NCBI GenBank assembly: GCA_002480495.1
Contig: DLCG01000020.1
Coordinates: forward strand, 1 to 64,000
Length of the DNA: 64,000 nt
Source: Rhodobiaceae bacterium UBA7804
GTDB lineage: Bacteria > Pseudomonadota > Alphaproteobacteria > Parvibaculales > Parvibaculaceae
Reading direction: 5' to 3'
Positions 39,303 through 47,563 of the stretch are shown here, one piece after another. Positions within the stretch are counted from its first letter, which is position 1. Each line of letters opens with the position of its first letter. The notes beneath the pieces were generated by a model, which ran no database searches, was not told the DNA's origin, and saw only the letters and a list, made by a program, of their open reading frames with translations. A program made the position numbers and the translations under genes.

Positions 39303-40853
39303 TCAGGCCGCCGCGCCGAGGCGGCCCGCGACGGTTTCGCGATAGGCGAGCGCCTCGGCGACATGGATGCGGCGGACGCCCTCGCTGCCTTCGAGATCGG
39401 CCAGCGTGCGCGCGACGCGGAGCACGCGATGATAGCCGCGCGCGGTGAGGCCCATGCGCTCGGCCGCTTCGGCGAGGAGATGGCGGCCCGCATCGTCCGG
39501 CGAGGCGATACGGTCGAGGAGTTCGCCCTCGACATGGGAATTCAGCAGCATCGAGCCCGGGCCGACGAGGGAGGCGAAGCGGGCCTCCTGTATCTCCCGC
39601 GCGGCGGCGACGCGGGAGGCGACCTCGGCCGAGCCCTCGGCGGGCGGGGGCAGCGCGAGGTCCGCATGAGCGACGGGCGGCACCTCGATATGAATGTCGA
39701 TGCGGTCGAGCATGGGGCCCGAGAGCTTCGCCTGATAGTCCGACACGCAGCGCGGCACGCGCGGGCAGGCGCGCGCGGCATCGCCCGCATGGCCGCAGCG
39801 GCAGGGGTTCATCGCGGCGACGAGCTGGAAGCGGGCGGGAAAGGTCACATGCGCATTGGCGCGGGCGACGACGGCCTCGCCGGTTTCCAGGGGCTGACGG
39901 AGACTGTCCAGCACCTGACGCGGAAACTCCGGCAACTCGTCGAGAAAGAGGACGCCCCTGTGGGCGAGCGAAACCTCGCCGGGCTTCACGCGGAGGCCGC
40001 CGCCGATCAAGGCCGGCATGGAGGCCGAATGATGCGGCGCGCGATAGGGCCTGCGGCGGGAAACGCCCGTGCGGTGGAGCTCGCCCGCAAGCGAGGCGAC
40101 CATCGAGGTTTCGAGCATTTCGCGGGGGCTGAGGGGCGGGAGAATGCCCGGCAGGCGGGAGGCGAGCATGGACTTGCCGGAGCCGGGCGGGCCCACCATC
40201 AGCATGTTGTGGCCGCCGGCGGCGGCGACTTCGAGCGCGCGTTTCGCCGTTTCCTGACCCTTGATGTCGCGAAGATCGGGGACGGCGCCCGCCTCGCCCG
40301 CCTTCAGCGGCGCGGGTTCGGAGAGGACCTGCGTGCCCCGGAAATGGTTCACCAGCGCGATGATCGAGCGCGGCGCGAGGACGCCGCCCGGATTGTCCTC
40401 GCCCATGCCCGCCCAGGCGGCTTCGGGGCCGCAATCATGCGGACAGATGAGGCCCTTGCCCCGGCTGTTGGCGGCGATGGCGGCGGGAAGCGCGCCGGCC
40501 ACGGGATTGATCGCGCCATCGAGGGAGAGTTCGCCGATGACCACGAAACGCTCAAGCTCCTGCGGAGGGAGCACACCCATGGCGACGAGAAGACCCAGCG
40601 CGATGGGAAGATCGTAGTGGCTGCCTTCCTTCGGCATGTCGGCCGGGGCAAGATTGACCGTGATACGCTTCGCGGGCAGGCCGAGCCCTATCGCGGAGAG
40701 GGCGGCGCGGACACGCTCGCGGCTTTCGGCGACCGCCTTGTCGCCGAGACCGACCACGGCGAAACCGACGACACCGCCCGCGATATGGACCTGGACGTCG
40801 ACAGGCCGCGCCTCGACACCCTGAAAGGCGACCGTTTCGATATGCGCGACCAT
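39303..40853 (-). CDS. comM: YifB/ComM-family Mg-chelatase-like AAA ATPase
   Basis: A 516-residue ComM/YifB protein. It has an N-terminal Lon-like fold (MVAHIETVAFQGVEARPVDV, GLGDKAVAESRERVRAALSA), a AAA core with Walker A VGPPGSGKSMLASRLPGILPP and Walker B GVLFLDELPEFPR, and a C-terminal Mg_chelatase C domain (ADLEGSEGVRRIHVAEALAYR). A Cys-rich zinc motif (MNPCRCGHAGDAARACP) sits in between. In other bacteria ComM is a branch-migration helicase that extends recombination in natural transformation. It is a single gene on the minus strand, opposite the tRNA-like unit. Confidence 0.94.
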   Translation of the reverse strand: MVAHIETVAFQGVEARPVDVQVHIAGGVVGFAVVGLGDKAVAESRERVRAALSAIGLGLPAKRITVNLAPADMPKEGSHYDLPIALGLLVAMGVLPPQELERFVVIGELSLDGAINPVAGALPAAIAANSRGKGLICPHDCGPEAAWAGMGEDNPGGVLAPRSIIALVNHFRGTQVLSEPAPLKAGEAGAVPDLRDIKGQETAKRALEVAAAGGHNMLMVGPPGSGKSMLASRLPGILPPLSPREMLETSMVASLAGELHRTGVSRRRPYRAPHHSASMPALIGGGLRVKPGEVSLAHRGVLFLDELPEFPRQVLDSLRQPLETGEAVVARANAHVTFPARFQLVAAMNPCRCGHAGDAARACPRVPRCVSDYQAKLSGPMLDRIDIHIEVPPVAHADLALPPPAEGSAEVASRVAAAREIQEARFASLVGPGSMLLNSHVEGELLDRIASPDDAGRHLLAEAAERMGLTARGYHRVLRVARTLADLEGSEGVRRIHVAEALAYRETVAGRLGAAA

Positions 40854-41028
40854 GGATGAGCCCCCTTTCCGCCCTTGCCCCCTACGGCGAAAAACGGGGC
40901 GGATTACGGAAAGGCTAGCGGAAACGGAGATTTCGTCAAGAACGAAATAAGAACATGAATTGACCCCGACCGGAACCCGGCATGGAACGCCGCGTTATGT
41001 GAAGCGAGGCGCATGGAGGACCAGAAAA

Positions 41029-41220
41029 ATGAACGTGAGAACGCCTGCTCTCGCCGCTTCGCTCATCCTCGCGGCCGCCCTGCTCGCGGGCTGCGGCGGC
41101 AGCGACGATATCGGCCCGTCGCAGAAGGCGCCGGGGCCGATGGGTACGACCGATACGCGCTCGGACGCGGACCTGCCGGCGAAGAACTCGCAGTCGACGC
41201 CGATCATCCGCCCGGAATAA
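41029..41220 (+). CDS. Small lipoprotein
   Basis: A 63-residue lipoprotein. The signal sequence ends in the lipobox LLAGC (MNVRTPALAASLILAAALLAGC), and the mature part of about 42 residues (GGSDDIGPSQKAPGPMGTTD ...) is short, acidic and probably unstructured. The ATG at 41029 has GGAGGA upstream. No family was recognised. A similar-sized lipoprotein with the same LLAGCGSD-like lipobox lies at 44589. It converges with the DUF3298 gene, 3 nt away. Confidence 0.8.
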   Translation: MNVRTPALAASLILAAALLAGCGGSDDIGPSQKAPGPMGTTDTRSDADLPAKNSQSTPIIRPE

Positions 41221-41223
41221 GCC

Positions 41224-42201
41224 TCAACGGCCGACCGGCGCGTCTTCGGCGATGAAGGATGAAAGCGCCGCCCACGGCACGGCCGGCGTGCGGTCGCCGA
41301 TGACATAGGGCCCGATGGAATAGACGGAGAAATTGACGCCGAGGCTTTCGCCGGTGAGCACCCAGTTTTCGGGTTTCGCGGCGGTCTCGGCGACCGTCTG
41401 CTCATAGCCATCGAAATAGATCACGCCGTCTTCCGCCGCATCGGCGCGAAGCTCCTTCAGGACCGCTTCCGTCAACGCCGCCTCCCAGCCCTCGCGGGCG
41501 AAGATATCGTCCGCGCGGAGGGGCCGGGCTTCATCGAGCCGGAAGTTCAGATGCGCCGCTGCGCCGAAACCATGCGCAGCGCCGAGCGGAAACTGCCACT
41601 GAAACATGTCGAGGCTGACGAGAGCGGGCGTCGCCATGTTGAGCGTGAAGGACGCCCACATGCGCTTCTCGCCGTCGAAGCCGTTCCAGAGATATTCTTC
41701 CTCTTTCGCGATTGCCGCATTGAAGGCGCGCTCGCCATCCATATCGGGCGCGTCTATCGCGTAGTGCAGTTGCTGGCGGTAACGCATGTCGTTCGCGCCC
41801 GGCAGTTCCTCGTCGCCTTCCCTTGCAGGCGCGATGAAACGCCAGTCGTCCCACGCAAGGAAGGTGTTGCCGCCTTCGACACTCACCGCACCGGAAAGGA
41901 ACTCGACGCGATCCGTCATGAAGGGTGCGAGACATTCCGCACCGCCTTTCGGACAGGCCTCGCTCAAAAAGGCAAGCCATGACCGCTGCCCGTCGCGCAA
42001 GCGCGCCGCGCCCTCGGGCGAGAGCCTCGACATTGCCGCCTCGTAATTCGCGGCAATCTGTTCATCCGCCTTCGAGAGTTCGGGCGTGGCGCAGGTCGTC
42101 TTCTCGCGCGGGGTGGAGGCCTTTTCGCAATCGAAACTCGCCGCCAGCGCCGGAGCGGGCAGGGCAAAAATCATCAGGAAAATCGCCGCCGCGTATTTCA
42201 T
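41224..42201 (-). CDS. Secreted protein with LprI-like and DUF3298/RsiV-like domains
   Basis: A 325-residue secreted protein. A signal peptide (MKYAAAIFLMIFALPAPALA) is followed by an LprI/DUF1311 domain (FDCEKASTPREKTTCATPEL, then QRSWLAFLSEACP) with its conserved Cys. A C-terminal part (GANDMRYRQQLHYAIDAPDM, NGFDGEKRMWASFTLNMATP, LRADDIFAREGWEAALTEAV) resembles DUF3298/RsiV-type domains. LprI proteins in other bacteria inhibit lysozyme, and RsiV binds it; a lysozyme-related role is therefore possible but unproved. The ATG at 42201 is chosen because it gives the signal peptide. Confidence 0.78.
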   Translation of the reverse strand: MKYAAAIFLMIFALPAPALAASFDCEKASTPREKTTCATPELSKADEQIAANYEAAMSRLSPEGAARLRDGQRSWLAFLSEACPKGGAECLAPFMTDRVEFLSGAVSVEGGNTFLAWDDWRFIAPAREGDEELPGANDMRYRQQLHYAIDAPDMDGERAFNAAIAKEEEYLWNGFDGEKRMWASFTLNMATPALVSLDMFQWQFPLGAAHGFGAAAHLNFRLDEARPLRADDIFAREGWEAALTEAVLKELRADAAEDGVIYFDGYEQTVAETAAKPENWVLTGESLGVNFSVYSIGPYVIGDRTPAVPWAALSSFIAEDAPVGR

Positions 42202-42244
42202 GCTCGCCTCTCCTTCGTTCCGGCAGAGGCTAGCCGATGAGGGC

Positions 42245-43012
42245 TCAGCCCGCGAGCTTCGCGCGGGCCTCCTTCGCCATCTCGACAAGGACGGGACGGA
42301 TTTCGGCGGCGGAGGTCAGCGGCTTTGCGAAATTCAGCCGGATCACGCGCTGGTCCGCGGCGAGGTCGAGGCCGCGCGGGTCGATGGAGGCGATGCGCCA
42401 ATGGCCGGGCTCTGCCTTCGCCAGCACCGTCGCGTAGAGGCCGACGGCCTCGGCATGGTCCTCGTTCATATGGGAGACGATGCCTTCCTCGACCCTGGCG
42501 AGTTCCGAGACGAGTTCGCTCCCGGGCAGGAACATGTCTTCCGGCGCGAGGTCGAAAGCCTTGCCGAAGCCGCCATTGAGGAAGGCGCGCGCGCCCTCCA
42601 GACGGTAAAAGGCGAAGTCCGGCAGATCGAGATAGATTTCGGATTTTGGATGGCGCGCGATGTAGCGGCGGCGAAGCCGCGCATAGGCGTCGCTGCCCTT
42701 CTCGACACGGACGACCCGCGCGACGAGGGAAAGGCGCGGATGGGCAAGCGGATCGCCCTTGCCCGGCTCGCCGATGAGGAGCGAGCAGCGCGAATCCTCC
42801 GCGAGCGCCTTCGTATGCGCGGAAAGACCGGAGGCGGGAAAGAAGACCGTGCCATCGATATCCGGCGCGCAGCCGACGCGGGAGGTGACGGGTACGCCGG
42901 TGCCGGGCTCAATCCAGGCAAGCGCGCCATAACGGCAGGTGCGCAGCACCATTTCGGCGAGGCCGCGGGCTTCGTCGTTCGTATCGAGCCTCAGATTCTT
43001 CGATTCCGCCAT
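42245..43012 (-). CDS. HugZ-type heme-utilisation / pyridoxamine-oxidase-fold protein
   Basis: A 255-residue protein with an N-terminal split-barrel flavin-fold domain (GLAEMVLRTCRYGALAWIEP, GTVFFPASGLSAHTKALAED) and a C-terminal DUF2470 domain (LARVEEGIVSHMNEDHAEAV, then ASIDPRGLDLAADQRVIRLN). HugZ-like proteins bind and degrade heme for iron supply. A Fur-box-like palindrome (43031-43045) lies 19 nt upstream of the start, which supports an iron-linked role. It is a single gene on the minus strand. Confidence 0.88.
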   Translation of the reverse strand: MAESKNLRLDTNDEARGLAEMVLRTCRYGALAWIEPGTGVPVTSRVGCAPDIDGTVFFPASGLSAHTKALAEDSRCSLLIGEPGKGDPLAHPRLSLVARVVRVEKGSDAYARLRRRYIARHPKSEIYLDLPDFAFYRLEGARAFLNGGFGKAFDLAPEDMFLPGSELVSELARVEEGIVSHMNEDHAEAVGLYATVLAKAEPGHWRIASIDPRGLDLAADQRVIRLNFAKPLTSAAEIRPVLVEMAKEARAKLAG

Positions 43013-43030
43013 GGCGCCGCCCTCTTTTCT

Positions 43031-43045
43031 TGCGAATGATTATCA
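43031..43045 (-). promoter_or_regulatory. Fur-box-like operator upstream of the hugZ-type gene
   Basis: TGCGAATGATTATCA matches 12 of 14 defined positions of the 7-1-7 Fur consensus TGATAATnATTATCA. Its centre is 26 nt before the start codon, where a repressor would cover the promoter or start region. The regulator could be the Fur-family protein at 13594, but alphaproteobacteria also use Irr and RirA. Confidence 0.6.
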
Positions 43046-43093
43046 AGAGGAATAGACGAGCGCCGGAACAAAGGCAATCGGGAAAGGTGCGGC

Positions 43094-44410
43094 CTATTGC
43101 GCGGCTGCCCGGGTGGCGGGCAGGGCGGCGGGCCTTCGCGCTCTTTCGGCAGCCTCCATGACGCGAAGCAGGTTCCCGCCCCAGAGCTTCACGATCTCTT
43201 CCTCCGAATAGCCGCGGCGGACGAGTTCCGCCGTGACATTGGGCGTCTCGCTCGCATTCGACCAGCCGTCGATGCCGCCTCCGCCCTGAAAGTCGGAGGC
43301 GATGCCGACATGGTCGATGCCGACGAGCTTGACGGCATAACCGATGTGATCGGCGAGAAGCGCCACGGTGGCGCGGGGCCACTTCCTGTCGATTTCGGCA
43401 AGGCCTTCGGCGAACTTCGCCTTCGTCTCCTCGTCCGCACCGAAAAGCGCATCGAGGCTCGTGAGGCCGAGGGAGACGGCCAGCTCGCGCCGCGCGGCCT
43501 TCTTTTCGTCCGGCACGGGATGGAGATATTCGTCGAAGGCGACGATCTGGACGACGCCGCCCTTCGCGGCCAGGGCCTTCATTTCCTCGTCGGAGATGTT
43601 GCGCGGATGGTCGCGAAGCGCCTTCACGGCGGAATGGGAGGCGATGACGGGCGCGCGGGACGCTTCCACGGCGGCGAGCGTCGCGGCGCGGGAAGCATGC
43701 GAGACGTCGACCATCATTCCAAGATCGTTGGCGCGGGCGATGGCGGCGCGACCGAGCGGGGAAAGACCGCCATGCTCGCCGCCCTCCCCGTTCGCCCGGT
43801 CGGCAAACTTCTCCTGCGGCTGGGCGCTGTCGGCGAGATCGTTATGGCCATTGTGAACGAGGCCGAAATAGCGCGCGCCGAGATCGTAATAGAAGTCGAG
43901 AAGGGCGGGCTGCGTCGCAACGGAATAACCGTTCTCGATGCCGATAAGCGCGATGCGCTTTCCCTGCTCGTGCAGCGCGCGTATATCCGCCGCGGTGAGC
44001 GCCAGCCCAATTTCATCCTTGTACAGATCATCCGTCATGCGGCGGATGGCGGCGAATTTCTCCAGAGCTGTGGACGCTGCCTGCGCGTAGCCCACGGCGT
44101 TCCGTTCCGTCTGAGGGACATAGACGACGAAGAAGACCGCATCGAGACCGCCCTCGCGCATGCGCGGCAGATCGACCTGAACGGGAAGGACGCCCCGCAG
44201 GCCGGGATCGTATTTCTCCGATCCGAAAAGGCCCGGAATGTCGACATGCGTGTCGATCACGATCGCCTTGCGGTGAATGCCGGCGGCGATCTCCTCGGGC
44301 GTGCGTTCGGGTTCGGCCGGGGAGAAGGAGGGGCGGAAGGTCCACATGACCGCCACGAGCAGAAGCGCCGCCGCGGCCGCGATACCGTATCTCACTGCAT
44401 TTTTCCGCAT
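43094..44410 (-). CDS. Membrane dipeptidase (peptidase family M19)
   Basis: A 438-residue renal-dipeptidase-like protein. An N-terminal signal anchor (GIAAAAALLLVAVMWTF) precedes the zinc peptidase domain. The metal ligands are in AIVIDTHVDIPGLFG (HxD), IGIENGYSV (Glu), DVSHASRAAT and VIASHSAVKALRDHPRN, and YAVKLVGIDHVGIASDFQGG is the family motif. It would hydrolyse dipeptides in the periplasm or at the membrane. Start ATG at 44410 chosen; the ATG at 44431 adds 7 residues. A small lipoprotein gene is divergent from it. Confidence 0.92.
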   Translation of the reverse strand: MRKNAVRYGIAAAAALLLVAVMWTFRPSFSPAEPERTPEEIAAGIHRKAIVIDTHVDIPGLFGSEKYDPGLRGVLPVQVDLPRMREGGLDAVFFVVYVPQTERNAVGYAQAASTALEKFAAIRRMTDDLYKDEIGLALTAADIRALHEQGKRIALIGIENGYSVATQPALLDFYYDLGARYFGLVHNGHNDLADSAQPQEKFADRANGEGGEHGGLSPLGRAAIARANDLGMMVDVSHASRAATLAAVEASRAPVIASHSAVKALRDHPRNISDEEMKALAAKGGVVQIVAFDEYLHPVPDEKKAARRELAVSLGLTSLDALFGADEETKAKFAEGLAEIDRKWPRATVALLADHIGYAVKLVGIDHVGIASDFQGGGGIDGWSNASETPNVTAELVRRGYSEEEIVKLWGGNLLRVMEAAERARRPAALPATRAAAQ

Positions 44411-44588
44411 GAACCCCTCTCCGCCCGGCAACAGGAAGCCGAGAGACTAGCCGCATTTTCCATATCGGCCAAAGGCAGCGCCGCAATTGCGGCGGCGGCG
44501 GGGTCTTTTCATGGCGGAGGGAACGGCGCGAGGTCTGCACCGTTTTCCGCAAGGCATTCATCAATCACGGATGGAAGGACGAGCTATC

Positions 44589-44759
44589 ATGACCCGGACA
44601 CACTCCCGCATTGCGGCGCCGATGGCGGCGCTCGGATTCCTCGCCCTGCTCGCGGGCTGCGGCAGCGACAGCGAAACCGTAACGAAACGCACCGTCATCC
44701 AGGACCAGCCCCAGACCGTGCGAACGGAAACGACCACGACGACGGTCGAGGAAGACTGA
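44589..44759 (+). CDS. Small lipoprotein
   Basis: A 56-residue lipoprotein. The signal sequence MTRTHSRIAAPMAALGFLAL ends in the lipobox LLAGC, and the mature tail (GSDSETVTKRTVIQDQPQTV, then a Thr-rich end TETTTTTVEED) is about 33 residues long. The ATG at 44589 is preceded by GGACGAG. No family is recognised. It is followed by a hairpin at 44778-44808 that may end the transcript. Confidence 0.78.
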   Translation: MTRTHSRIAAPMAALGFLALLAGCGSDSETVTKRTVIQDQPQTVRTETTTTTVEED

Positions 44760-44777
44760 AATCACCGTCTTCGCATC

Positions 44778-44808
44778 GTGCGTCCGTCATGGACAGTGAC
44801 GGACGCAC
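44778..44808 (+). terminator. 12-bp hairpin after the small lipoprotein gene
   Basis: GTGCGTCCGTCA (44778-44789) and TGACGGACGCAC (44797-44808) are perfect complements with the loop TGGACAG. No T-run follows on the plus strand, so it is a weak or Rho-assisted terminator, or an mRNA 3'-protecting structure. Confidence 0.5.
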
Positions 44809-44847
44809 ACACTAAGGTCCTCCGCACTCTGTAAAGTTATTTCACAC

Positions 44848-45837
44848 GTGCATGCGGGGGGCGTGTTGCGCGATTCAATCTTTGCCGCCATTGCGCGGCG
44901 CTTCCCGACCGAGCGGATCGGGAGCAGCGAACTCCTTGCCGGTATCTGGCGCACCCTCTTCTATCTTTTCCGTCCGGCCAAACCCTTCATCATGCGCCTG
45001 CCGCATTACGCGGCCTGGGTGCATCCGAAAAAGGGCACGCTGACGCGCGTGATCCTCCGGCGCGGCGCGTGGGAGCCGCTGGAGACGGATTTCTTCGTCA
45101 GCCGCCTCAAGCCCGGCAGCTTCGTCGTCGATGCGGGCGCGAATTTCGGGCACTACGCCCTTGTGGCGTCGGGGATCGTGGGGCCGGACGGTCTGGTCGT
45201 CGCCTTCGAGCCCTTTCCGCGCAATTTCGAGCTTCTGAGTTCGAATATTTCGCTTCTGCCGGTGCAGAACACGATTGCCGAGCAGGCGGGCCTTGCCGAC
45301 AAGAGCGGCTCGATGGATCTCATCACCGACGAGGACAATCCCGGCGGACACAGCTTCAACCCGAACCTCATCTGGAAGCCGGGGGCGAAGATATCCGTCC
45401 CCGTCTATGCGCTGGACGACTATATCGAGGAGCGGCATGTGAACCGCAGGCTCGATGTGCTCAAGAGCGACACGCAGGGATATGAGTGGCGCCTCGTTTC
45501 CGGCGCGCGCAGGACGATCCTCAGGGACAGGCCGGTGGTGCTGTGCGAGATCGCGCCGGCGGCGCTGAAGGAGATCGGCGACTCGCACGAGGAACTGCTT
45601 CGCTTCTTCGAGGAAGCGGGATACTCCATTCTCATGATGGACCGGGGAAAGGACGCGCTCGTGCCGCTCGGCTATGACGCGCTTCGCCGCCATTTCGACG
45701 AAACCGGCAGAGAGTTCGAGGATGTGATCTTCCTTCCGCCGGAAGGAGGCCTAGAGGCGGGCCTCGATCGCGTCCCAGACGAGGCCGGCGAGGTTGGCGT
45801 TGTCGAAGCGGTCGATCTCCTGAATGCCGGTCGGTGA
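44848..45837 (+). CDS. FkbM-family methyltransferase
   Basis: A 329-residue FkbM-type SAM methyltransferase. The SAM motif is GSFVVDAGANFGHYALVASG (about residues 90-108), followed by VVAFEPFPRNFELLSSNI and VLKSDTQGYEWRLVSG. FkbM enzymes methylate sugar or small-molecule hydroxyls; here the substrate is unknown. The start is GTG at 44848 (or GTG at 44863); neither has a good Shine-Dalgarno. The last 29 residues (EAGLDRVPDEAGEVG ...) overlap the convergent gshB 3' end by 87 nt and look unrelated to the family, so the true C-terminus may once have ended earlier. A hairpin-bearing gap separates it from the upstream lipoprotein gene. Confidence 0.85.
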   Translation: MHAGGVLRDSIFAAIARRFPTERIGSSELLAGIWRTLFYLFRPAKPFIMRLPHYAAWVHPKKGTLTRVILRRGAWEPLETDFFVSRLKPGSFVVDAGANFGHYALVASGIVGPDGLVVAFEPFPRNFELLSSNISLLPVQNTIAEQAGLADKSGSMDLITDEDNPGGHSFNPNLIWKPGAKISVPVYALDDYIEERHVNRRLDVLKSDTQGYEWRLVSGARRTILRDRPVVLCEIAPAALKEIGDSHEELLRFFEEAGYSILMMDRGKDALVPLGYDALRRHFDETGREFEDVIFLPPEGGLEAGLDRVPDEAGEVGVVEAVDLLNAGR

Positions 45838-46698
45838 AGTGACGTTGATTTCGGTGAGATAGTCGCCGATCACGTCGATGCCGACAAAGACGAGGCCGCG
45901 CGCCTTGAGCTCGGGGCCGATCATTTCGCAGATCTCGCTTTCGCGCCTTGTCAGCATCCATTTTTCGGCGCGGCCACCGACATGCATGTTGGAGCGGGCT
46001 TCGCCCTCGGCGGGTACGCGATTTATCGCGCCGACGGGCTTGCCATCGACAAGGATGATGCGCTTGTCGCCCTGACGAACCTCCGGGAGATATTTCTGCA
46101 CGATGACCGGCTCGCGGTTCATCTGGCCGAACATCTCGAGCAGCGAATTCAGGTTCTCGTCACCCTCACGAATGCGGAAGACGCCCATGCCGCCATTGCC
46201 GAAGAGCGGCTTCACGATGATGTCGCCGAACTCCTTGCGGAAGTCGCGGATCTCGCCCGGATCGCGGCTGATCAGCGTTGGCGGGAGAAGGCCCTTGAAG
46301 CGGACGGCGAAGAGCTTTTCGGGCGCGTTGCGCACTTCCGCCGGATCGTTCACGACCAGCGTCTTCGGGTGGGCCGTTTCGAGGATATGCGTTGCCGTGA
46401 TGTAGCTCATGTCGAAGGGCGGGTCCTGACGCATGAGCACGACATCCACCTCTTCCAGGAAGACCCTTTCGAGGCTGCCCAGCGTCGAATGATTGCCGAC
46501 CTCGCGGCGAAGCGTGAGGGGGCGCATCTGCGCATAGGCCCGGCCGTCGCGCATCGAGAGCTGGTGCGGCTCGTAATAGAAGAGCCTGTGGCCGCGCGAT
46601 TGCGCCTCCAGACCGAGGGCGAAGGTCGAATCCGCGTTGATGTTGATGTGCTGGATCGGGTCCATCTGGATGGCGACGGAAAGCTGGCTGGCGCGCAT
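45751..46698 (-). CDS. gshB: Glutathione synthetase
   Basis: GshB (315 aa) joins gamma-glutamylcysteine and glycine with ATP. The ATP-grasp pattern is complete: VAIQMDPIQHININADSTFALG at the N-terminus, EVDVVLMRQDPPFDMSYITA, IIVKPLFGNGGMGVFRIR, and VGIDVIGDYLTEINVTSPTG. The ATG at 46698 has GAAGGA upstream; an ORF opened 174 nt further out is not conserved. The gshA gene is not in the window. It overlaps the convergent FkbM gene by 87 nt. Confidence 0.97.
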   Translation of the reverse strand: MRASQLSVAIQMDPIQHININADSTFALGLEAQSRGHRLFYYEPHQLSMRDGRAYAQMRPLTLRREVGNHSTLGSLERVFLEEVDVVLMRQDPPFDMSYITATHILETAHPKTLVVNDPAEVRNAPEKLFAVRFKGLLPPTLISRDPGEIRDFRKEFGDIIVKPLFGNGGMGVFRIREGDENLNSLLEMFGQMNREPVIVQKYLPEVRQGDKRIILVDGKPVGAINRVPAEGEARSNMHVGGRAEKWMLTRRESEICEMIGPELKARGLVFVGIDVIGDYLTEINVTSPTGIQEIDRFDNANLAGLVWDAIEARL

Positions 46699-46870
46699 GC
46701 GGGGACGTCCTTCGTGCGGGTCATTATTTTGTTCGCGTGAAGATGGGACTTCGGAAGACAAAAGACCAGAGGCTCGCTTCTCCGAAAATCGCTTGCCCCG
46801 ATGCCTTGCTCTGGAGAGAGGAATGGAAGACCCTCGGAATGCCCCATCCAGACAGGACATTCCATTGCCC

Positions 46871-47563
46871 ATGTTTCAGGACGCCATCGCCTTCGGGCTC
46901 ACCTGTTTCGCCGGCTATTTCGCCATCGCCAACCCGCTGGCGAATACCCCGGTTTTCATTGCGCTCACGGCGGGAGACCGTCGGGACGTGAAGCTCAAGA
47001 TCGCGCGGGACAGCGTTCTGATCGCGCTTGGCGTCGTGATCCTGTTCAGCGTCGCGGGCAAGCTCATTTTCGAGATGTTCGGCGTGACCATGGCCGCGCT
47101 GCGGATCGCGGGCGGCATTCTGGTCGCGATGATCGGATATCAGATGCTGCAGGGTCATTCGTCGGGCGTGCATGTGCCCGGCGAGGTCGAGGGCAATGAC
47201 GAGGTTCCGCCGGAAGTGCTGCAGGCGCAGCTCTCGGTTGCCGTCTCGCCGCTCGCGGTGCCGATGATCGCCGGTCCCGGCACCATCGCCACGGCGGTAA
47301 GCTTTTCAGCGAATCCGAACCTCCTCTACACGCTGGTGTCGATTGCCGCTTTCGGCGCCGTCGCCGCGCTCAGCTATGTTTCCTTTACGCAGGCGCAGCG
47401 GATCGTCCGCTATCTCGGAGCGACCAATCTCAACGTGGTGACACGGCTGATGGGAATCATCGTGGCGACAATCGGTGTCGAAATGGTGCTGTCGGGACTT
47501 GGGGATGCCGCCAATACCTATCTCGGCTTCGTGCGCAGCCTGCCCATGCCTCCGCCTAGTTGA
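46871..47563 (+). CDS. MarC family integral membrane protein
   Basis: A 230-residue membrane protein with six predicted helices. The MarC/UPF0056 pattern is clear: FQDAIAFGLTCFAGYFAIANPLANTPVF, ALRIAGGILVAMIGYQML, and PLAVPMIAGPGTIATAVSF. Function is unknown. I use the ATG at 46871, which gives the family N-terminus; an in-frame ATG at 46823 has a better ribosome-binding site (GGAGAGAGG) and would add 16 residues. It is divergent from gshB and overlaps the SirB1-type gene by 8 nt at the 3' end. Confidence 0.9.
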   Translation: MFQDAIAFGLTCFAGYFAIANPLANTPVFIALTAGDRRDVKLKIARDSVLIALGVVILFSVAGKLIFEMFGVTMAALRIAGGILVAMIGYQMLQGHSSGVHVPGEVEGNDEVPPEVLQAQLSVAVSPLAVPMIAGPGTIATAVSFSANPNLLYTLVSIAAFGAVAALSYVSFTQAQRIVRYLGATNLNVVTRLMGIIVATIGVEMVLSGLGDAANTYLGFVRSLPMPPPS

